A DNA stretch of 64,000 bases from Hofstenia miamia (Eukaryota; Xenacoelomorpha; Acoela). Shown here piece by piece: positions 24,110-36,910 of this stretch (its first letter is position 1; every line of letters begins with the position of its first letter). The position numbers and the translations under genes were made by a program. Location: contig SCFE01000079.1 of NCBI GenBank assembly GCA_004352715.1, forward strand, positions 795,599-859,598. The letters run 5' to 3'. The notes under the pieces were generated by a model, which was not told the DNA's origin, ran no database searches, and saw only the letters and a list, made by a program, of their open reading frames with translations.

Positions 24110-27100
24110 CAATTTAGTTTCACGTAAGACATAAGTTATTAGTCAAAACTGAAACACATAGTTGTCTAAGGTAAATTGTATTCTGATAGGAATCAGGTGA
24201 ATCAACAAACAAGACAATATGGCTAAATAGCTTAGCACTAATCTAGGTAATTCTAACTGACATTCTTAGACTTAAAATCATTCCAAATTAGTCGAAGCTT
24301 CTTCGTCGTGAGATATCATTAACAGCGGCTAAGAGCTAAAACGGGACATCATAACTAGGGGCCGAACTGTGGATAACAAATTTGAAATTAGCTAATCATT
24401 AATTTTTGTTGGCTTGCACAATGTAAACTTTATATATTTGGCAATCTAAGTTTCAAGGATATTATATATAATAAATAAGATGTTTATGCTCCAACTTAAT
24501 ATCTCTTAACATTGTAGAGAATTTTTGTATATAATTTCAAAATTTTATTTCCAATATGTCATTTTTTGGTTTGTAAGTTTTCTTAGTACTTTCTACGCAA
24601 CATTGAGCAACTGTTCGCTAAAAATAATATGAAGTTGGTCCATGCATCTGGTAGCCATAATTGTATCCGCACAAAAATTCAGATTTGTATGGATTTGAAA
24701 CTTAAAATATGACTGGCACAGAGATGGAATTGAATCGGATTTTTGAAAAAAATTCGAATAAAAAAATTTTTAAAAATTGTATATACTGAAGAATTTATAT
24801 ATTATCCACATTTTTACACTGAATGCCACTTTAGATGTGTTAATAATCTCAATAGAAGTAAAATTTTGTAATTGAATTTCATTGTTCATACAACAGGTTC
24901 CCTGTTATTCTTTCCAACAACTTAAAAAAATGGTGACGAATATTTCAAATCTGAAAATGCGATTGATCTTAGCCATCATATAAAAATAAAATTGTGAAGC
25001 AACCAAAAACATTTGTTTGTATAAACTTGCAAATGGAAAAGCAGACGAAACACAGCGAAGCAAGTGGAATATCTTAGTTGCTGCAAGCACCACCAAAATT
25101 GAAATATAATTATACAATTCTCATGTAAGAGTACGTAACTTGCAATGCCAAGATTACCTTAGTTTTAGTCACAAATACAACATTTTTTATAGACCATACC
25201 TTTGGCATAAAAATAATAGGGTATTAATTTATCTAATGCTGCTTTTATATAATTCAAAACTTGTAAGCCAATTTCAATGAAAAGAAAATTAAAAATTTAT
25301 ATTTAAATCTCAAATTTAATTTGAAAAAATGATCACGGATTTCAATACACTCTACTACTAATTTTTTAGTGTCTTGCAACATAAATTTTGGTTTTGGTCT
25401 TTAAATTTACCATTGTTGGTGGCATTCTTGTTTTTATTGCCTTGTTGCAAATTTGAAGTAAGTTTTATCTTGTTGTTTGAAACAACTTTAATTCTCAGGT
25501 CACAGTAACATTGCAAAATGGTGATTTTTGGATTTNNNNGCATAATAAAATTATTAGGGCGGCAATACCATAAGAAACTCAACAATTTAAACTCTATAAA
25601 TATGTTATATTACTACAAAGCTTACAAATAAGCAAAGAAATGAACTTGTTGGAGTTTTGACGGAGCAATTATCAATTGCTACTATAATAATCAAAGTCAC
25701 GTCAATCAGAAAAGGATTTGCTTCTTGTGGGTGGACAAAAATTCATTCTATTTCAAATATAGATGAGAATTTGCTGAAAATTGATGCCTACGCACAAGCC
25801 GAAATCCGGCTGGGCCCATTTAAATTCTAGCCATTTTAGGCCCTTTTTTGGTTTACTTGACCAAAATGGACTGTATTCGATTGTAGTATAGAAGAGCATT
25901 TGATACTATTGTAATATTTCAAAATCTAAAATTGATTTCTCAACACATTGCTTTTAAGTTATATAAGATTCACTGCATTTAAATTTATTTGCATGTACTA
26001 TTGCGGAGGTCGTCCAAGTTTTCCAATACTTCGGTCCAAGCCCTGCCCCGTCCTCCTCAGTATATCGCATATTTTTTTACCTCAAGACAGTGTTGAAGGA
26101 CTTAGGATATTTTCTATTCGCATTTCAAAAAAACATAAATATATTTCAAGTCCATGTTTATTCATTGTTCGAATAATTATTTATATTCGGATCCATTTCG
26201 TATTGTAAACTAAAATTCTTTTAAAAATTCGGATCGGATCCGGAATATGAAGTTTGGGATCTCGAATGGATCGGATCCTAAAATGTTGGCAAAAAACTTT
26301 TTACATTAAATTTCAAATTTTTTTTCGATTTAAAGTTAAACTAATTCTGCTCATAGTTCGCATTTTCATTGTAAAATTTTTACAGACCCCAGTTACTACC
26401 GATTTCATCAATACAATTTGTTCATGTTTTACAAAATGTCTTCAAGAAAGAATTATAATATTTTTAAATGTAAACATATTATCGAATTTCAAATATTCGA
26501 TACGTTTGCATGTCAAACGGCAGGATATATAAAGTATGGATTTTTATACCTATTAGCGGTTTTTTCACTAATGAGAAAGCATTTTTAGAAAAAATGGAGT
26601 TGGCTCTGTAAATTGCCTCTCAAGCAATTTGATAGACTAAAATTTTGAATAGTAACATTTTGATTGGTAGGGAAAGAGTTTCACTAACACTAAACAAAAG
26701 ATAATTAAAACTTCATTCCCTCCGGATTTGATGAACATTTTTCACAGCCATGTGTAATTCGATTGAATTTTTTGTACTTTTATCAATTATGAAAGAAAAT
26801 AAAAATATTTTAGATACCAGTACCCAAGGGTGAGGATTAGAGGAAAATGCCTCATTAGGGTTAAAACTTTGATTTTGATTGCATAAAACAGGAACTAAAA
26901 AACTCTAATATTTAAGCGGTTAGATGCATTTCAGGGCCTGTTTTTCAAAATTTTCAAATTTTCGAGGCAATTCACGCCACTTTTGCTTTTTCTATTTGAT
27001 TTGAAATTGCAAATATAGATGTGTTCATAAGTTTCTAATACAAGCAAAAGCAAGTTTTAGTCATAAGTGATATCTACTCAAATTAGTAGCTTGAGAGCTA

Positions 27101-28085
27101 GGAAAAAGCGTTTTTGCATTTAATAGAAAACTTAAACGGTTAAGTCATGATAAACAGTATGAATTGCTATTAAATAAATGCTTCGAAATAAAAAACTACT
27201 AAAAACAAATGTCAAATGCTAATGATTTTCCTGTTTTAAATCGTATTATTTACGTGTGTTTTTGAAATGTCGCAGTTAACTGGATGCTTCCCCACGGACA
27301 TAGGGCTTGATGAGGATGAATTTTAATGTCAATTATAATTGGCAATACAACTTCAAAATTTACTACAGCAGTTGAATTAAAGTAAGTAATCCATGAAAAT
27401 ATTTCCTTATAAGAAGGCGTGCCAAATTATATAGAAGAAACGTACGAATCAAATTCTCCGAAATCGAGTGCAATCAAAGGCGTCGTGTTTACTTTATGAA
27501 TTAATATTATTTATAAATCATTACTTAGACATCAAAAAATGGCGGTTATACACGTTGGCAGGAATAGAATAACAGAGCAAAGCCTAACCTTAAATATTTA
27601 AATAAAGGAAGCGTTATCGGACTTAGCTAAACACAGACTGTGTTATTGAAATTTTATCACTAAATTATTTCACAATCTAGAAAATTTATGCGAAATTAAA
27701 TCTACTAGTATCTTTACAAACGATAATATATTATATTGAACTTTGAAATCTCCCGCAGAAGTATACGCTTTATATACTTTTAAATCCCACTGCAAAATAT
27801 TTAAGATCAATTGTAAATATCCTGGAAATCATATATTTGAAGCCTAATTGATGAAAATGCATTATATGAGAGTGAACCAAACGTTGAATTAATATTTAAG
27901 AGACTATCATTTTATTATTCTACAGGTTGTATGAAATTGAGGCGTGGTCGCTTGAAGCCTTTTAACTGAATTAAGACAAATTGTTTGCGGACATTCTCAA
28001 CACCAGAACAGAACAAGTTTATATATTATTGTTAATTCATTTAAGGAAATTTAAACAATTTATTACAAAATTTATTAATGTTTAT
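24110..28085. other. AT-rich DNA without recognised gene
   Basis: Features seen: a hAT-like terminus CAGAGATGG at 24719-24727 without a found partner; a 4-N gap at 25536-25539; a GC-richer patch at about 26005-26060 (GTCCAAGCCCTGCCCCGTCC); a CGGATCGGATCCGG motif cluster at about 26180-26280; and a 19-codon frame MSQLTGCFPTDIGLDEDEF at about 27267-27326. None supports a gene by itself. Confidence 0.35.
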
Positions 28086-28091
28086 CAACGA

Positions 28092-28155
28092 TATGTATGT
28101 TTATATATAAATACATATAAATCTATATATATATAAATACATATAAATGTATATA

Positions 28156-28190
<35 letters not shown>
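28092..28190. repeat. TA-rich compound microsatellite
   Basis: TA runs interspersed with ATACATATAAAT units, ending in an uninterrupted TA run at about 28160-28188. Confidence 0.9.
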
Positions 28191-28193
<3 letters not shown>

Positions 28194-28356
28194 GAATCTT
28201 TACAGCGATTATGTTCATCAACAAGAAAGAAATTGAAAGACTGTTATACAAATGGACCATATGCTTGTATTCATTGATTTTTATTGAAAAAATGAATCCT
28301 TATATTCACAAATAAACATAAATTATTTGGCTTTATATTTTCTTCCCTTCGTCTAG

Positions 28357-28408
28357 GAACCAGAAAACGTGTTCAGGTTAATACATTTGCTTCAATATAT
28401 TGCTGAAG
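28357..28408 (+). CDS. Candidate 52-bp internal exon, function unknown
   Basis: Preceded by a strong pyrimidine-rich acceptor (TTTTCTTCCCTTCGTCTAG) and followed by AAG/GTAGTT at 28409. Only frame 0 is open, reading EPENVFRLIHLLQYIAE, and it leaves phase 1. The helical, Leu/Ile-rich peptide is plausible coding sequence, but 52 bp is short and I recognise no family. It would be on the same strand as the 17833-17931 candidate. Confidence 0.3.
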
Positions 28409-28414
28409 GTAGTT

Positions 28415-29775
28415 GCAAATTAGGTGAATGTCAAAATGATATTTTTTTATGCCACTAATCTACTGCTACATAACATTGCATAATTGAAGTTTCTTATTTC
28501 TATTTCTACTCTTTGATTTTGTCCTCAACATATGTATGGCTTAAAACTTTAAACATAAAATAATTTATTTTAAGGGATTTGATCAACTGACAAACTTATA
28601 ATAAATCTAGCCGTAAACTTAAAAAATCATTAAATAATAAATAACAAACCAAAACGAAATTATAAAACAACTGAATGGTAAAAGAAGAAAATTAAAATTT
28701 TTGCAGTTGAACGAAATTACTGCTTCAAAATAGTTCTGGTGTTGTCATCTTAAGTAGTTAAATTTGGATTAAAACTTCGCATGAAACAATCTCGTAGTGT
28801 TGAGCATGATTTCTTAAAGTGCGTATGCAACTTAATAATTTCATAACTGTCTATATTTCAGTAGAAATGATGCTACTTTGTACATTACAATGCCTTGGAG
28901 AACTTCGCAATAATGAAACATTTCACATTGGAACATTTCAATAGATAAGGAAATATAAGTGCCTTGAATTATAGCAACCATGTTCAACACTTGAACTTGT
29001 AAATAGTTTTTTGATGTAATAGTTAGGCAGAGTCTTGATTAAATTGCTTGACTAAAATGCCGAAACTAGTATTTATTAATGTTAGCTTTATTTGTGACAT
29101 TTTCCGTCTCATTTTGAATTACCAAGATCTCTCAAATTTTCCTGGAAAACTACTAGTTGACAGGCAACCTGACAGTGGAAGTAAAAGTAATTCATTATTT
29201 CCAAAAAACCATTATTAAATGTCAAAAAATAATAAATTTCAATTCTTAGTAAAAAATAATATGCACAAACATCTGCATGCTGATAATTTAAATAATACTA
29301 TTCTTGGAATTGATTATTCGAAACATGATTATATTATTATAAATCGACAGAAAATATTGATTGAATTTACTAACCCTAGTTTTCACTTGATCTAATGCTT
29401 AACCATATTAACACAAAATTTTAGGTTGGTACATTAAATGGAATACCACATTTCTCAAAATGAATAACAAATATCCAAAACGGATACTGATAAAATATTA
29501 GAAAGTTTTTTAAGCAACTATTTTCAACTCAATGAACATAGAAATATACTTTCCCTATTTCGGCCAAATGAATAAATTCATTAGAGTAGAATTTTTGGTC
29601 AACAATACTCATTTGCATGATTTTGGAAAACACACTGTCTAAATGTCATTGCATAAGAATGATATTTTACCAATTGAATTGGCTAAAGTCACTTTATTGC
29701 TCAGCAACAGGAGTATCCTTTTTGAGATATTTCGTATTCATGTTAAGAAATGTGGTGTTCGTTTTAAGTACCAAC
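28415..29775. other. AT-rich DNA without recognised gene
   Basis: No coding region, repeat end or RNA gene supported. Confidence 0.45.
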
Positions 29776-29779
29776 CCTA

Positions 29780-29842
29780 AAGGCCTGTCTTAACTACACG
29801 ATTTAAGCGGGCCGATTAAATCGTGTAGTTAAGACAGGCCTT
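29780..29842. repeat. Perfect inverted repeat: 27-bp arms, 9-bp loop
   Basis: The left arm 29780-29806 begins AAGGCCTGTCTTAACTACAC and continues GATTTAA. The right arm 29816-29842 is its exact reverse complement. The loop is GCGGGCCGA. This could be two MITE ends brought together by internal deletion, or a small snap-back element. An expressed hairpin RNA is possible but unsupported. It lies 10 bp from family B copy 3. Confidence 0.95.
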
Positions 29843-29852
29843 AATTCTACTG

Positions 29853-30212
29853 GGGATTTTTCAACATCTGTGATGCGGCGATGACCTCTGAATTTGCGCA
29901 CGGCGCGCATGAACAGGACGTACACAGTTTTTCTTCAAAAAAAATATTTCAGGGTAGTTGTTGCTCCCATGGACATTAGACCGCCTCATCATCTCAACAC
30001 TAGCTATGGAAAGAATTTGAATATTTTTAAAAAAATCGGGTTTCTCAATAAAAAAAATAAGTTTTGCACAAATCATCATTGCATGAGCGGGCTCAACACC
30101 ATAAAATGCTTCCATGTAAAAAGATTTCAAATTTTTTAAACAGACTTGGATAAATTGTTCAGGAATGTGCACAAAACGATTAGTTTCATAAAAGTAGTGC
30201 TTGTAGAACTAG
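29853..30212 (+). repeat. Dispersed repeat family B, copy 3
   Basis: The most complete copy seen: head with GCGGCGATGACCTCTGA and GCGCACGGCGCGCATGAAC, middle CCCATGGACATTAGACCGCC, then TTCCATGTAAAAAGATTTCA and the CAGACTTGGATAAATTGTTC tail. Open stretches of 81 and 103 codons on opposite strands here are repeat sequence. The same blocks in the same order occur at 4915, 5395 and 47715. Confidence 0.65.
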
Positions 30213-30432
30213 GTTAAAATGAAAACAATTCCATCCATTTTTTCGGACTACATAAACTACTTTGGTTTCAAATGTTATTTTAATTAAATTAGCAGTTTTA
30301 CAATATCCAAACTTACTTCTCAATTTAGTGTTTACATGGGTTCTTATTGTGTGATATTGATACATTGATAACATTATCTCAAAGTTCCAAAGGTTGTTTA
30401 GCATCATTAAATGCATTTTAAAAAAAAATTAG

Positions 30433-30500
30433 ACACTCATAGCATACACCTAAAAATGGTATTCGAACACTCATAGCATACACCTAAAAATGATATTCCA
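30433..30500. repeat. 34-bp tandem duplication
   Basis: Two copies of a 34-bp unit beginning ACACTCATAGCATACACC, differing at about two positions. Confidence 0.95.
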
Positions 30501-30925
30501 AATTTGAAAACACAAACTCTCAATTGGCACACAATATGTGTCTCAATACATCTTGGGTTGTCTATCTACAGGAAAATAACTGAAGTTAATTATTTCCTCA
30601 AAGGGCTGTATAATTTAAAAGTTATGCCAAAAATTATAATTTTAATTAAGAATATTTAATACTTTCCTGTACGCATTGTCGTCACAATAATAATATTTAA
30701 CAAAAAATTTTCACTGATACTTGGAGCAAGCATACAAATATTTCAAGACATCTAAAATGTTGATTAGGCTCAGAGAATTTTTCGAAAACGTTTATATCTT
30801 TAAATTCGAACTTCACTATTTAGAGTTAACCCCCAAAATATATTGATCTAGAATCTACAACAATGCGAATGCTATTAAATAGATAATAATTTATTAAATT
30901 TAGTTCAATATAAATAATGCTCACC

Positions 30926-31500
30926 GGATATGGTCCTACAACAGTGGATGACGTTCGCTTCGATGGTCGCTCATTTACTAGAATTCGGGGTTTATATCGA
31001 ACAGATTTTACGGTAGTGATTGACGCAACATCTGAATCGTCTGTATGATCAATTCCAGTTCCACTAGGATGGCTGAGCTTAGCTGCAAGACCCGATGAAC
31101 TCTTACTGCGAAATTTCTTAAATTTGTATTTGGCAGCTCTTTGCCATTCGCTAACACCACTTGATAAAATTTCAGGTGTTTCGTCATCAACAGCACAAGT
31201 TTTGATGAGAGGGCATTGGGGCTTTTTATCTACGGCGCGTCTGTGCTTTTGAATTGGGCGAAAATAAGATGAAATATCTCCTACAATATTATTGTCTTTT
31301 AGAATATCCGATTCACAATAAGCGAAATCCGTGTCAATGTAAATGCTTGACTGTGTCGATATATAGCTAATTGCATCATCATTATTACTAGATTGACATA
31401 CTTCGGCTTCTAAGATATCCAACGTCTGGTCTAACCGATGCGAAAATTCATCCTTGCATTCAGGTAGCATGCTTAATGCGTCAGCAAAGCAAGCTACCAT
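30926..31500 (-). CDS. Coding exon (about 191 codons), uncharacterised protein
   Basis: The open frame starts at ATG 31500-31498 and runs to a good donor, CCG/GTGAGC, at 30926/30925 (phase 0). Past the donor the translation degenerates into AT-rich intron-like sequence. The peptide is acidic to neutral and largely hydrophilic: N-terminal MVACFADALSMLPECKDEF followed by a possible helix (HRLDQTLDILEAEV), a region rich in Asp/Ser/Tyr, then a basic segment (KYKFKKFRSKSSSGLAAKL) and a Ser/Thr-rich end. No signal peptide, membrane segment or known domain is visible. An in-frame TAA two codons upstream of the ATG supports the ATG as the start, although AAAG just before it could be an acceptor. GC content exceeds the flanks. 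The near-identical second copy at 36398-36910 differs by one synonymous change (GCC/GCA, Ala; 31405 versus 36815). The family is unrecognised. Confidence 0.55.
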
Positions 31501-34500
31501 TCTTTAATTGCAGACGACAATTTCTACAAATCTGTAATATGAATTTACTCTTGTAGAGATGAAAGCAATATAAAACCTGGTGGCTTATTCCCTTTGGACA
31601 TAAATGGACAGAATTAGAAAGGCATCTGATATGATGGTGCGTTAATTATTTTGGTTAATTCGATCAAAGACCAAATGTGGAATCTCCTGCTTCAAAGTAA
31701 ACGCGATTTATTTTATAGCCAATCAGAAAACAGAGCAAGACGTTTTCCGTGGAATACTTGATTTGTATCTTATGCCGTCGCACAATCAATAATACTAGTG
31801 TATATTAAACTATCCCGCAACACAATTTTCGTAAATGCAGATTTCTGCTCATAATATGTTTACAAAGACCACACCTGCATAAAGCTGTCAAGAAAAACAA
31901 TATTTTGCATGCTACAAGAATCTAAACAGAATGCTCAAGTCAGAAAGATTTAAATGTGATTCCTAAATTTGACGCATTTGTGATTCCTAAACATTGATTT
32001 GTTGTCAAGATTTTATCTTATTTAAAAGTTAAATTCCAAGTTTGAATCATTATCAGGATTTGGCATTGCAATATTTACTACAAATTTGAAACAGTATTTT
32101 GGCAATCTCACTCTAATACAATATTATTCTATGTAAAAATAACTCAAATGTATCCGTTCGAATTTAGTAACTTAATCTTAAACAATAATTATAATTACAT
32201 TTCAAATATATCTGTTTGCAACATAAAGTATAACGTTTGAATTGAAGCTAAAGGTTATAGTTGGTACACGGCTCTTATAATCCTTCGTTAAATTAATGTG
32301 AATTCTTTTCATTATTCTAAAAAATCATTTCTATTATAGTTTATTTTGTATTAATGAAATATGAACAATAGTACAGAGTGATAACACATGGAGATGTCCA
32401 CCACAAGATCTTTATGAACATCGGTTCAGAGATATGATGGGCTGATCCGGGGCTTGGTCCGATGAATTGCACAAAACTTGGCCGAAATTTCAAAAACCTT
32501 CATTTATTATTGCACAACGGCTCAAGGAAATCAGCCCAAATGCAGTGAATATCATAGAATAATAAACAATGTATTCAAAAATTAGTGAAAATATTTAAAT
32601 TTTAAATTTTATTTGTTGCTTTGCGAATAATTTGATTTTATTTAGCATTTACTGAATAATGATTGTATATGAACAAAAACTTTTATATAAACTCCAATTT
32701 ACACAATAATCCACAGGTCTCAGACCCTTAGTCAATGAAACTTAAAATAATGGGCAAGACCTTGGAAATTTCTTTCATAAATTACAAAAATTGCTAAGAT
32801 ATTTAATAACTTACAGAAATTCCTAAGATTTTGCTAAGAATTTGTCAAGTACTTATCACGATTTACAGGAATAATTTGCTAAGATCTTGACAAAGTCTTG
32901 ACAAAAAAATTATCAAGTTCTGCGAGAATGCAGAAAGATATTCTATTAGGAGATTATAGTTATATTACATTAACCTTAATTATTTAATTTGATTGAATTT
33001 ATTGAATGAACATCACAACGAATTTGTCAAACATGCAAATATTTCTACTAATATTTGATTGTTATTGCGAGTATCCAAATTAATTTAGGAATAATTTATG
33101 CACAAATGCAGCATTAACTACAAAGTGCTTTAAAACTAAGAAAAATCAGATTATCTGTATTCTTTTTTATGTTGTCTCGAAAACGATATTCTGAAATCCA
33201 ATTAAAATTCGAATATGAAATTTGAATTTCTAAAGTGAAAAATGTTTGCCCATTGTTAAAGTATATATTGAAAGATATTTTCTGCTTAATATGTAATATA
33301 TATTTCTGAAGTAATAGTTTTTACTGGAATTTCAATACTAAAAAGTATAAGTTGGTTTGAAAATTTCTCCCAATATTGGGCAAGGCATTTTTCATTCAGG
33401 CACATGCAGTGCATTTATCAATTAAAGTTAGTGAGAATTTACTAATTAGGTTTAATATGTTCAACAGTAATTATTTATAATCTAACGAAATTTTAAAGTC
33501 GTGCAATGCTCTTATTGCATTGCAAAATCTTACAAAAATTAGCAAAATCTTGGCAAGATTTTACTAAATCTTGGTAAATTATGCAACGGAGTTGTAAGAA
33601 CTTGCCAAGATCTTACCAAATTCTTATGAAGTTTTTCAATTTTCATTGATTAGGGACAACATTACCTATAAAGTTTTTCAATTTATGCATCTCAGTTTCC
33701 CACTAAATTTTTCAAAATGCAATTGAACGTCTCCTCTATTGATTATAAGTGAATTTGAAAGTTCAAATAAATTGAAGGAAGGGTATGAAATTCATAGCAA
33801 GATTTAAGTTGCATGGGCAAAAATAATCCCACTGCACCAAATAGCCAAGGAATTCAAAAGTGGTTGAAAAAATTTGTTGTTGGATCACCGACAAGTGTTG
33901 ATAGCATCAAATTAAAAATCGACAATTTCACTATTAGTATAGCTGAAGATCCGCATTGATTTTTCCATGAATTGTCGCAAATGCATACCAGTAGACATAG
34001 CAAAATTTAAAGGATTCTTACAGAGTATTTTGAGGTGAAGAATGATTGTTCCCGATGAGTTCCTCATCCTCATCAGAACGTTAATGGTAGCAATTAATAT
34101 GTAGATTTGACGCCATTTAGAAATTGGTGAAAGTTATATTAAATTTTAAGACTTAATTCCCCGTGAAAGCGTTGATCCAGCACACTAATAACTCTGCAGC
34201 ATGACAATTCCCAACAATATTGTCCTCATAAAACAAGTCCTTTATTCAAGAGACAGAGATATGCTAGACAAATCTATTTCCCTTGTCTATAAAAGTAAAC
34301 AAAAAATGGAATTTTACATTGCAAAAATAATATTAGAATGTACTTTAAGTGCAGGAATAATTTTAATAACGAATTTTCACAAAACATTTATAGATGTACC
34401 AAAATCTTAGGATTTTTCTAAATTTGCGACTTGTCGACAAAGCGGTTAGTATCTTTAAGGTTACATTAGGCAACTTGGGTTAAATAGGATTTTCTTAAAA

Positions 34501-35397
34501 ACAGCATTATAAATAAATTACTCAAAATGTGTAATATGTGTGAACTATGTTCAAAATTTTGTTGAAAAATTTGAATTTTTTAACTAGCAGCAAAGAAAAC
34601 TACATTCTCAAACACGTTTAAAACTTTCGGATATAGGTTGGGTACAGTAAGAAAGTAATTTTCGAATGAGAGATGCGGGAATAAAAAATTGCAATGTTTG
34701 AATGTTGTTTACTGAAAAAGTAAGTTCCACATTGTAAATGAAGCTGCTTTACCTAACCAAAGCCTTGGTGTCTGATTAATCATATCAAGAAAAATTATTA
34801 GTTAACCACTACTTTTTGAGCTACCATCAATGGTAGTGGGTGTTAAATAACTTTTATTTTCGAGCCATCTTTTGCTCTGCTAACTTAACAAGGAGGGAAA
34901 ATTGCTTACTCTCAGCACGATAGACAGCATCCCATAATGCTAACATAAATAATTTCTAACAATCAATTTTTATATGCGATCACCACGATATGAAATGTTT
35001 CTGAAAAAAGTTGATGAAAGTGGCGAAAAAATAATCGAAGCTAGTAGAGACGACTTTCAGCATTTTTAAAAATGATATGTTGGATTTTGTTATGATATAT
35101 TTTATTAATTGCTCCTCCGTAAATATATGTTTTGTCGTAGTGCATAAATACATTTTGACCACAATGTATATTGAAAATTTATATACCGGTATTTTGAGAT
35201 ATCACACAAAAATATATTTTGATAATTCAACAGCAATTGCTACTGGCACAATAAAGATGTCCATTGAACGAAATCAAATAATAACAATAAATAGGTATAA
35301 TTTTTCCCCCGTTATATTTTAGGAGCATGCAATCTCGTCGACACCGCAGCTGCAATAAGTAACTTTAACGACATATTATAATTCTATAGATACATAC
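30989..35397. repeat. 4.4-kb duplicated segment, copy 1
   Basis: Matches 36399-40807 in direct orientation at a constant offset of 5410 bp. I noticed only four substitutions in the core (31405/36815, 34241/39651, 34285/39695, 34981/40391), about 0.1 percent. It ends exactly at a 1000-N gap. It contains part of the coding exon, the inverted-repeat element at 32725-33655, and otherwise AT-rich DNA without a recognised gene. Confidence 0.95.
32725..33655. repeat. Candidate inverted-repeat element with CTTG(A/C)CAAG-type motif clusters
   Basis: The left end reads CCCTTAGTCAATGAAACTT; the reverse complement of the right end reads CCCTAATCAATGAAAATT. Inside each end are clusters of degenerate motifs around TTGCTAAGATCTTGACAAG (left, 32795-32920) and CTTGCCAAGATCTTACCAA (right, 33530-33630), inverted with respect to each other. 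The structure resembles a non-autonomous DNA transposon with subterminal repeats. No target duplication was found. The second copy is at 38135-39065. Confidence 0.45.
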
Positions 35398-36397
35398 NNN
35401 NNNNNNNNNNNNNNNNNNNNNNNNNNNNNNNNNNNNNNNNNNNNNNNNNNNNNNNNNNNNNNNNNNNNNNNNNNNNNNNNNNNNNNNNNNNNNNNNNNNN
35501 NNNNNNNNNNNNNNNNNNNNNNNNNNNNNNNNNNNNNNNNNNNNNNNNNNNNNNNNNNNNNNNNNNNNNNNNNNNNNNNNNNNNNNNNNNNNNNNNNNNN
35601 NNNNNNNNNNNNNNNNNNNNNNNNNNNNNNNNNNNNNNNNNNNNNNNNNNNNNNNNNNNNNNNNNNNNNNNNNNNNNNNNNNNNNNNNNNNNNNNNNNNN
35701 NNNNNNNNNNNNNNNNNNNNNNNNNNNNNNNNNNNNNNNNNNNNNNNNNNNNNNNNNNNNNNNNNNNNNNNNNNNNNNNNNNNNNNNNNNNNNNNNNNNN
35801 NNNNNNNNNNNNNNNNNNNNNNNNNNNNNNNNNNNNNNNNNNNNNNNNNNNNNNNNNNNNNNNNNNNNNNNNNNNNNNNNNNNNNNNNNNNNNNNNNNNN
35901 NNNNNNNNNNNNNNNNNNNNNNNNNNNNNNNNNNNNNNNNNNNNNNNNNNNNNNNNNNNNNNNNNNNNNNNNNNNNNNNNNNNNNNNNNNNNNNNNNNNN
36001 NNNNNNNNNNNNNNNNNNNNNNNNNNNNNNNNNNNNNNNNNNNNNNNNNNNNNNNNNNNNNNNNNNNNNNNNNNNNNNNNNNNNNNNNNNNNNNNNNNNN
36101 NNNNNNNNNNNNNNNNNNNNNNNNNNNNNNNNNNNNNNNNNNNNNNNNNNNNNNNNNNNNNNNNNNNNNNNNNNNNNNNNNNNNNNNNNNNNNNNNNNNN
36201 NNNNNNNNNNNNNNNNNNNNNNNNNNNNNNNNNNNNNNNNNNNNNNNNNNNNNNNNNNNNNNNNNNNNNNNNNNNNNNNNNNNNNNNNNNNNNNNNNNNN
36301 NNNNNNNNNNNNNNNNNNNNNNNNNNNNNNNNNNNNNNNNNNNNNNNNNNNNNNNNNNNNNNNNNNNNNNNNNNNNNNNNNNNNNNNNNNNNNNNNN
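35398..36397. other. Assembly gap (exactly 1000 N)
   Basis: A round-number gap separating the two copies of the 4.4-kb segment, suggesting a placeholder size. Confidence 1.
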
Positions 36398-36910
36398 AGG
36401 TTTATATCGAACAGATTTTACGGTAGTGATTGACGCAACATCTGAATCGTCTGTATGATCAATTCCAGTTCCACTAGGATGGCTGAGCTTAGCTGCAAGA
36501 CCCGATGAACTCTTACTGCGAAATTTCTTAAATTTGTATTTGGCAGCTCTTTGCCATTCGCTAACACCACTTGATAAAATTTCAGGTGTTTCGTCATCAA
36601 CAGCACAAGTTTTGATGAGAGGGCATTGGGGCTTTTTATCTACGGCGCGTCTGTGCTTTTGAATTGGGCGAAAATAAGATGAAATATCTCCTACAATATT
36701 ATTGTCTTTTAGAATATCCGATTCACAATAAGCGAAATCCGTGTCAATGTAAATGCTTGACTGTGTCGATATATAGCTAATTGCATCATCATTATTACTA
36801 GATTGACATACTTCTGCTTCTAAGATATCCAACGTCTGGTCTAACCGATGCGAAAATTCATCCTTGCATTCAGGTAGCATGCTTAATGCGTCAGCAAAGC
36901 AAGCTACCAT
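36398..36910 (-). CDS. Second copy of the uncharacterised coding exon (cut by gap)
   Basis: Identical in protein to codons 1-171 of the exon at 30926-31500. The ATG is at 36910-36908, and the 3' part and donor are lost in the 1000-N gap. The single nucleotide difference in the shared coding part is synonymous. It should not be counted as a second gene until the duplication is shown to be real. Confidence 0.5.

Noticed and set aside
29861-30172. 103- and 81-codon opposed frames
   Set aside because: They lie wholly within dispersed repeat family B and are not conserved as frames in other copies.
33810-33960. 48-codon frame MGKNNPTAPNSQGIQKWLKK and onward within the duplicated segment
   Set aside because: Short, no recognised motif, and identical in both copies only because the copies are near-identical overall.
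35384-36910. 508-codon minus-strand frame
   Set aside because: Two thirds of it is the 1000-N gap. Only the part from 36398 to 36910 is real.
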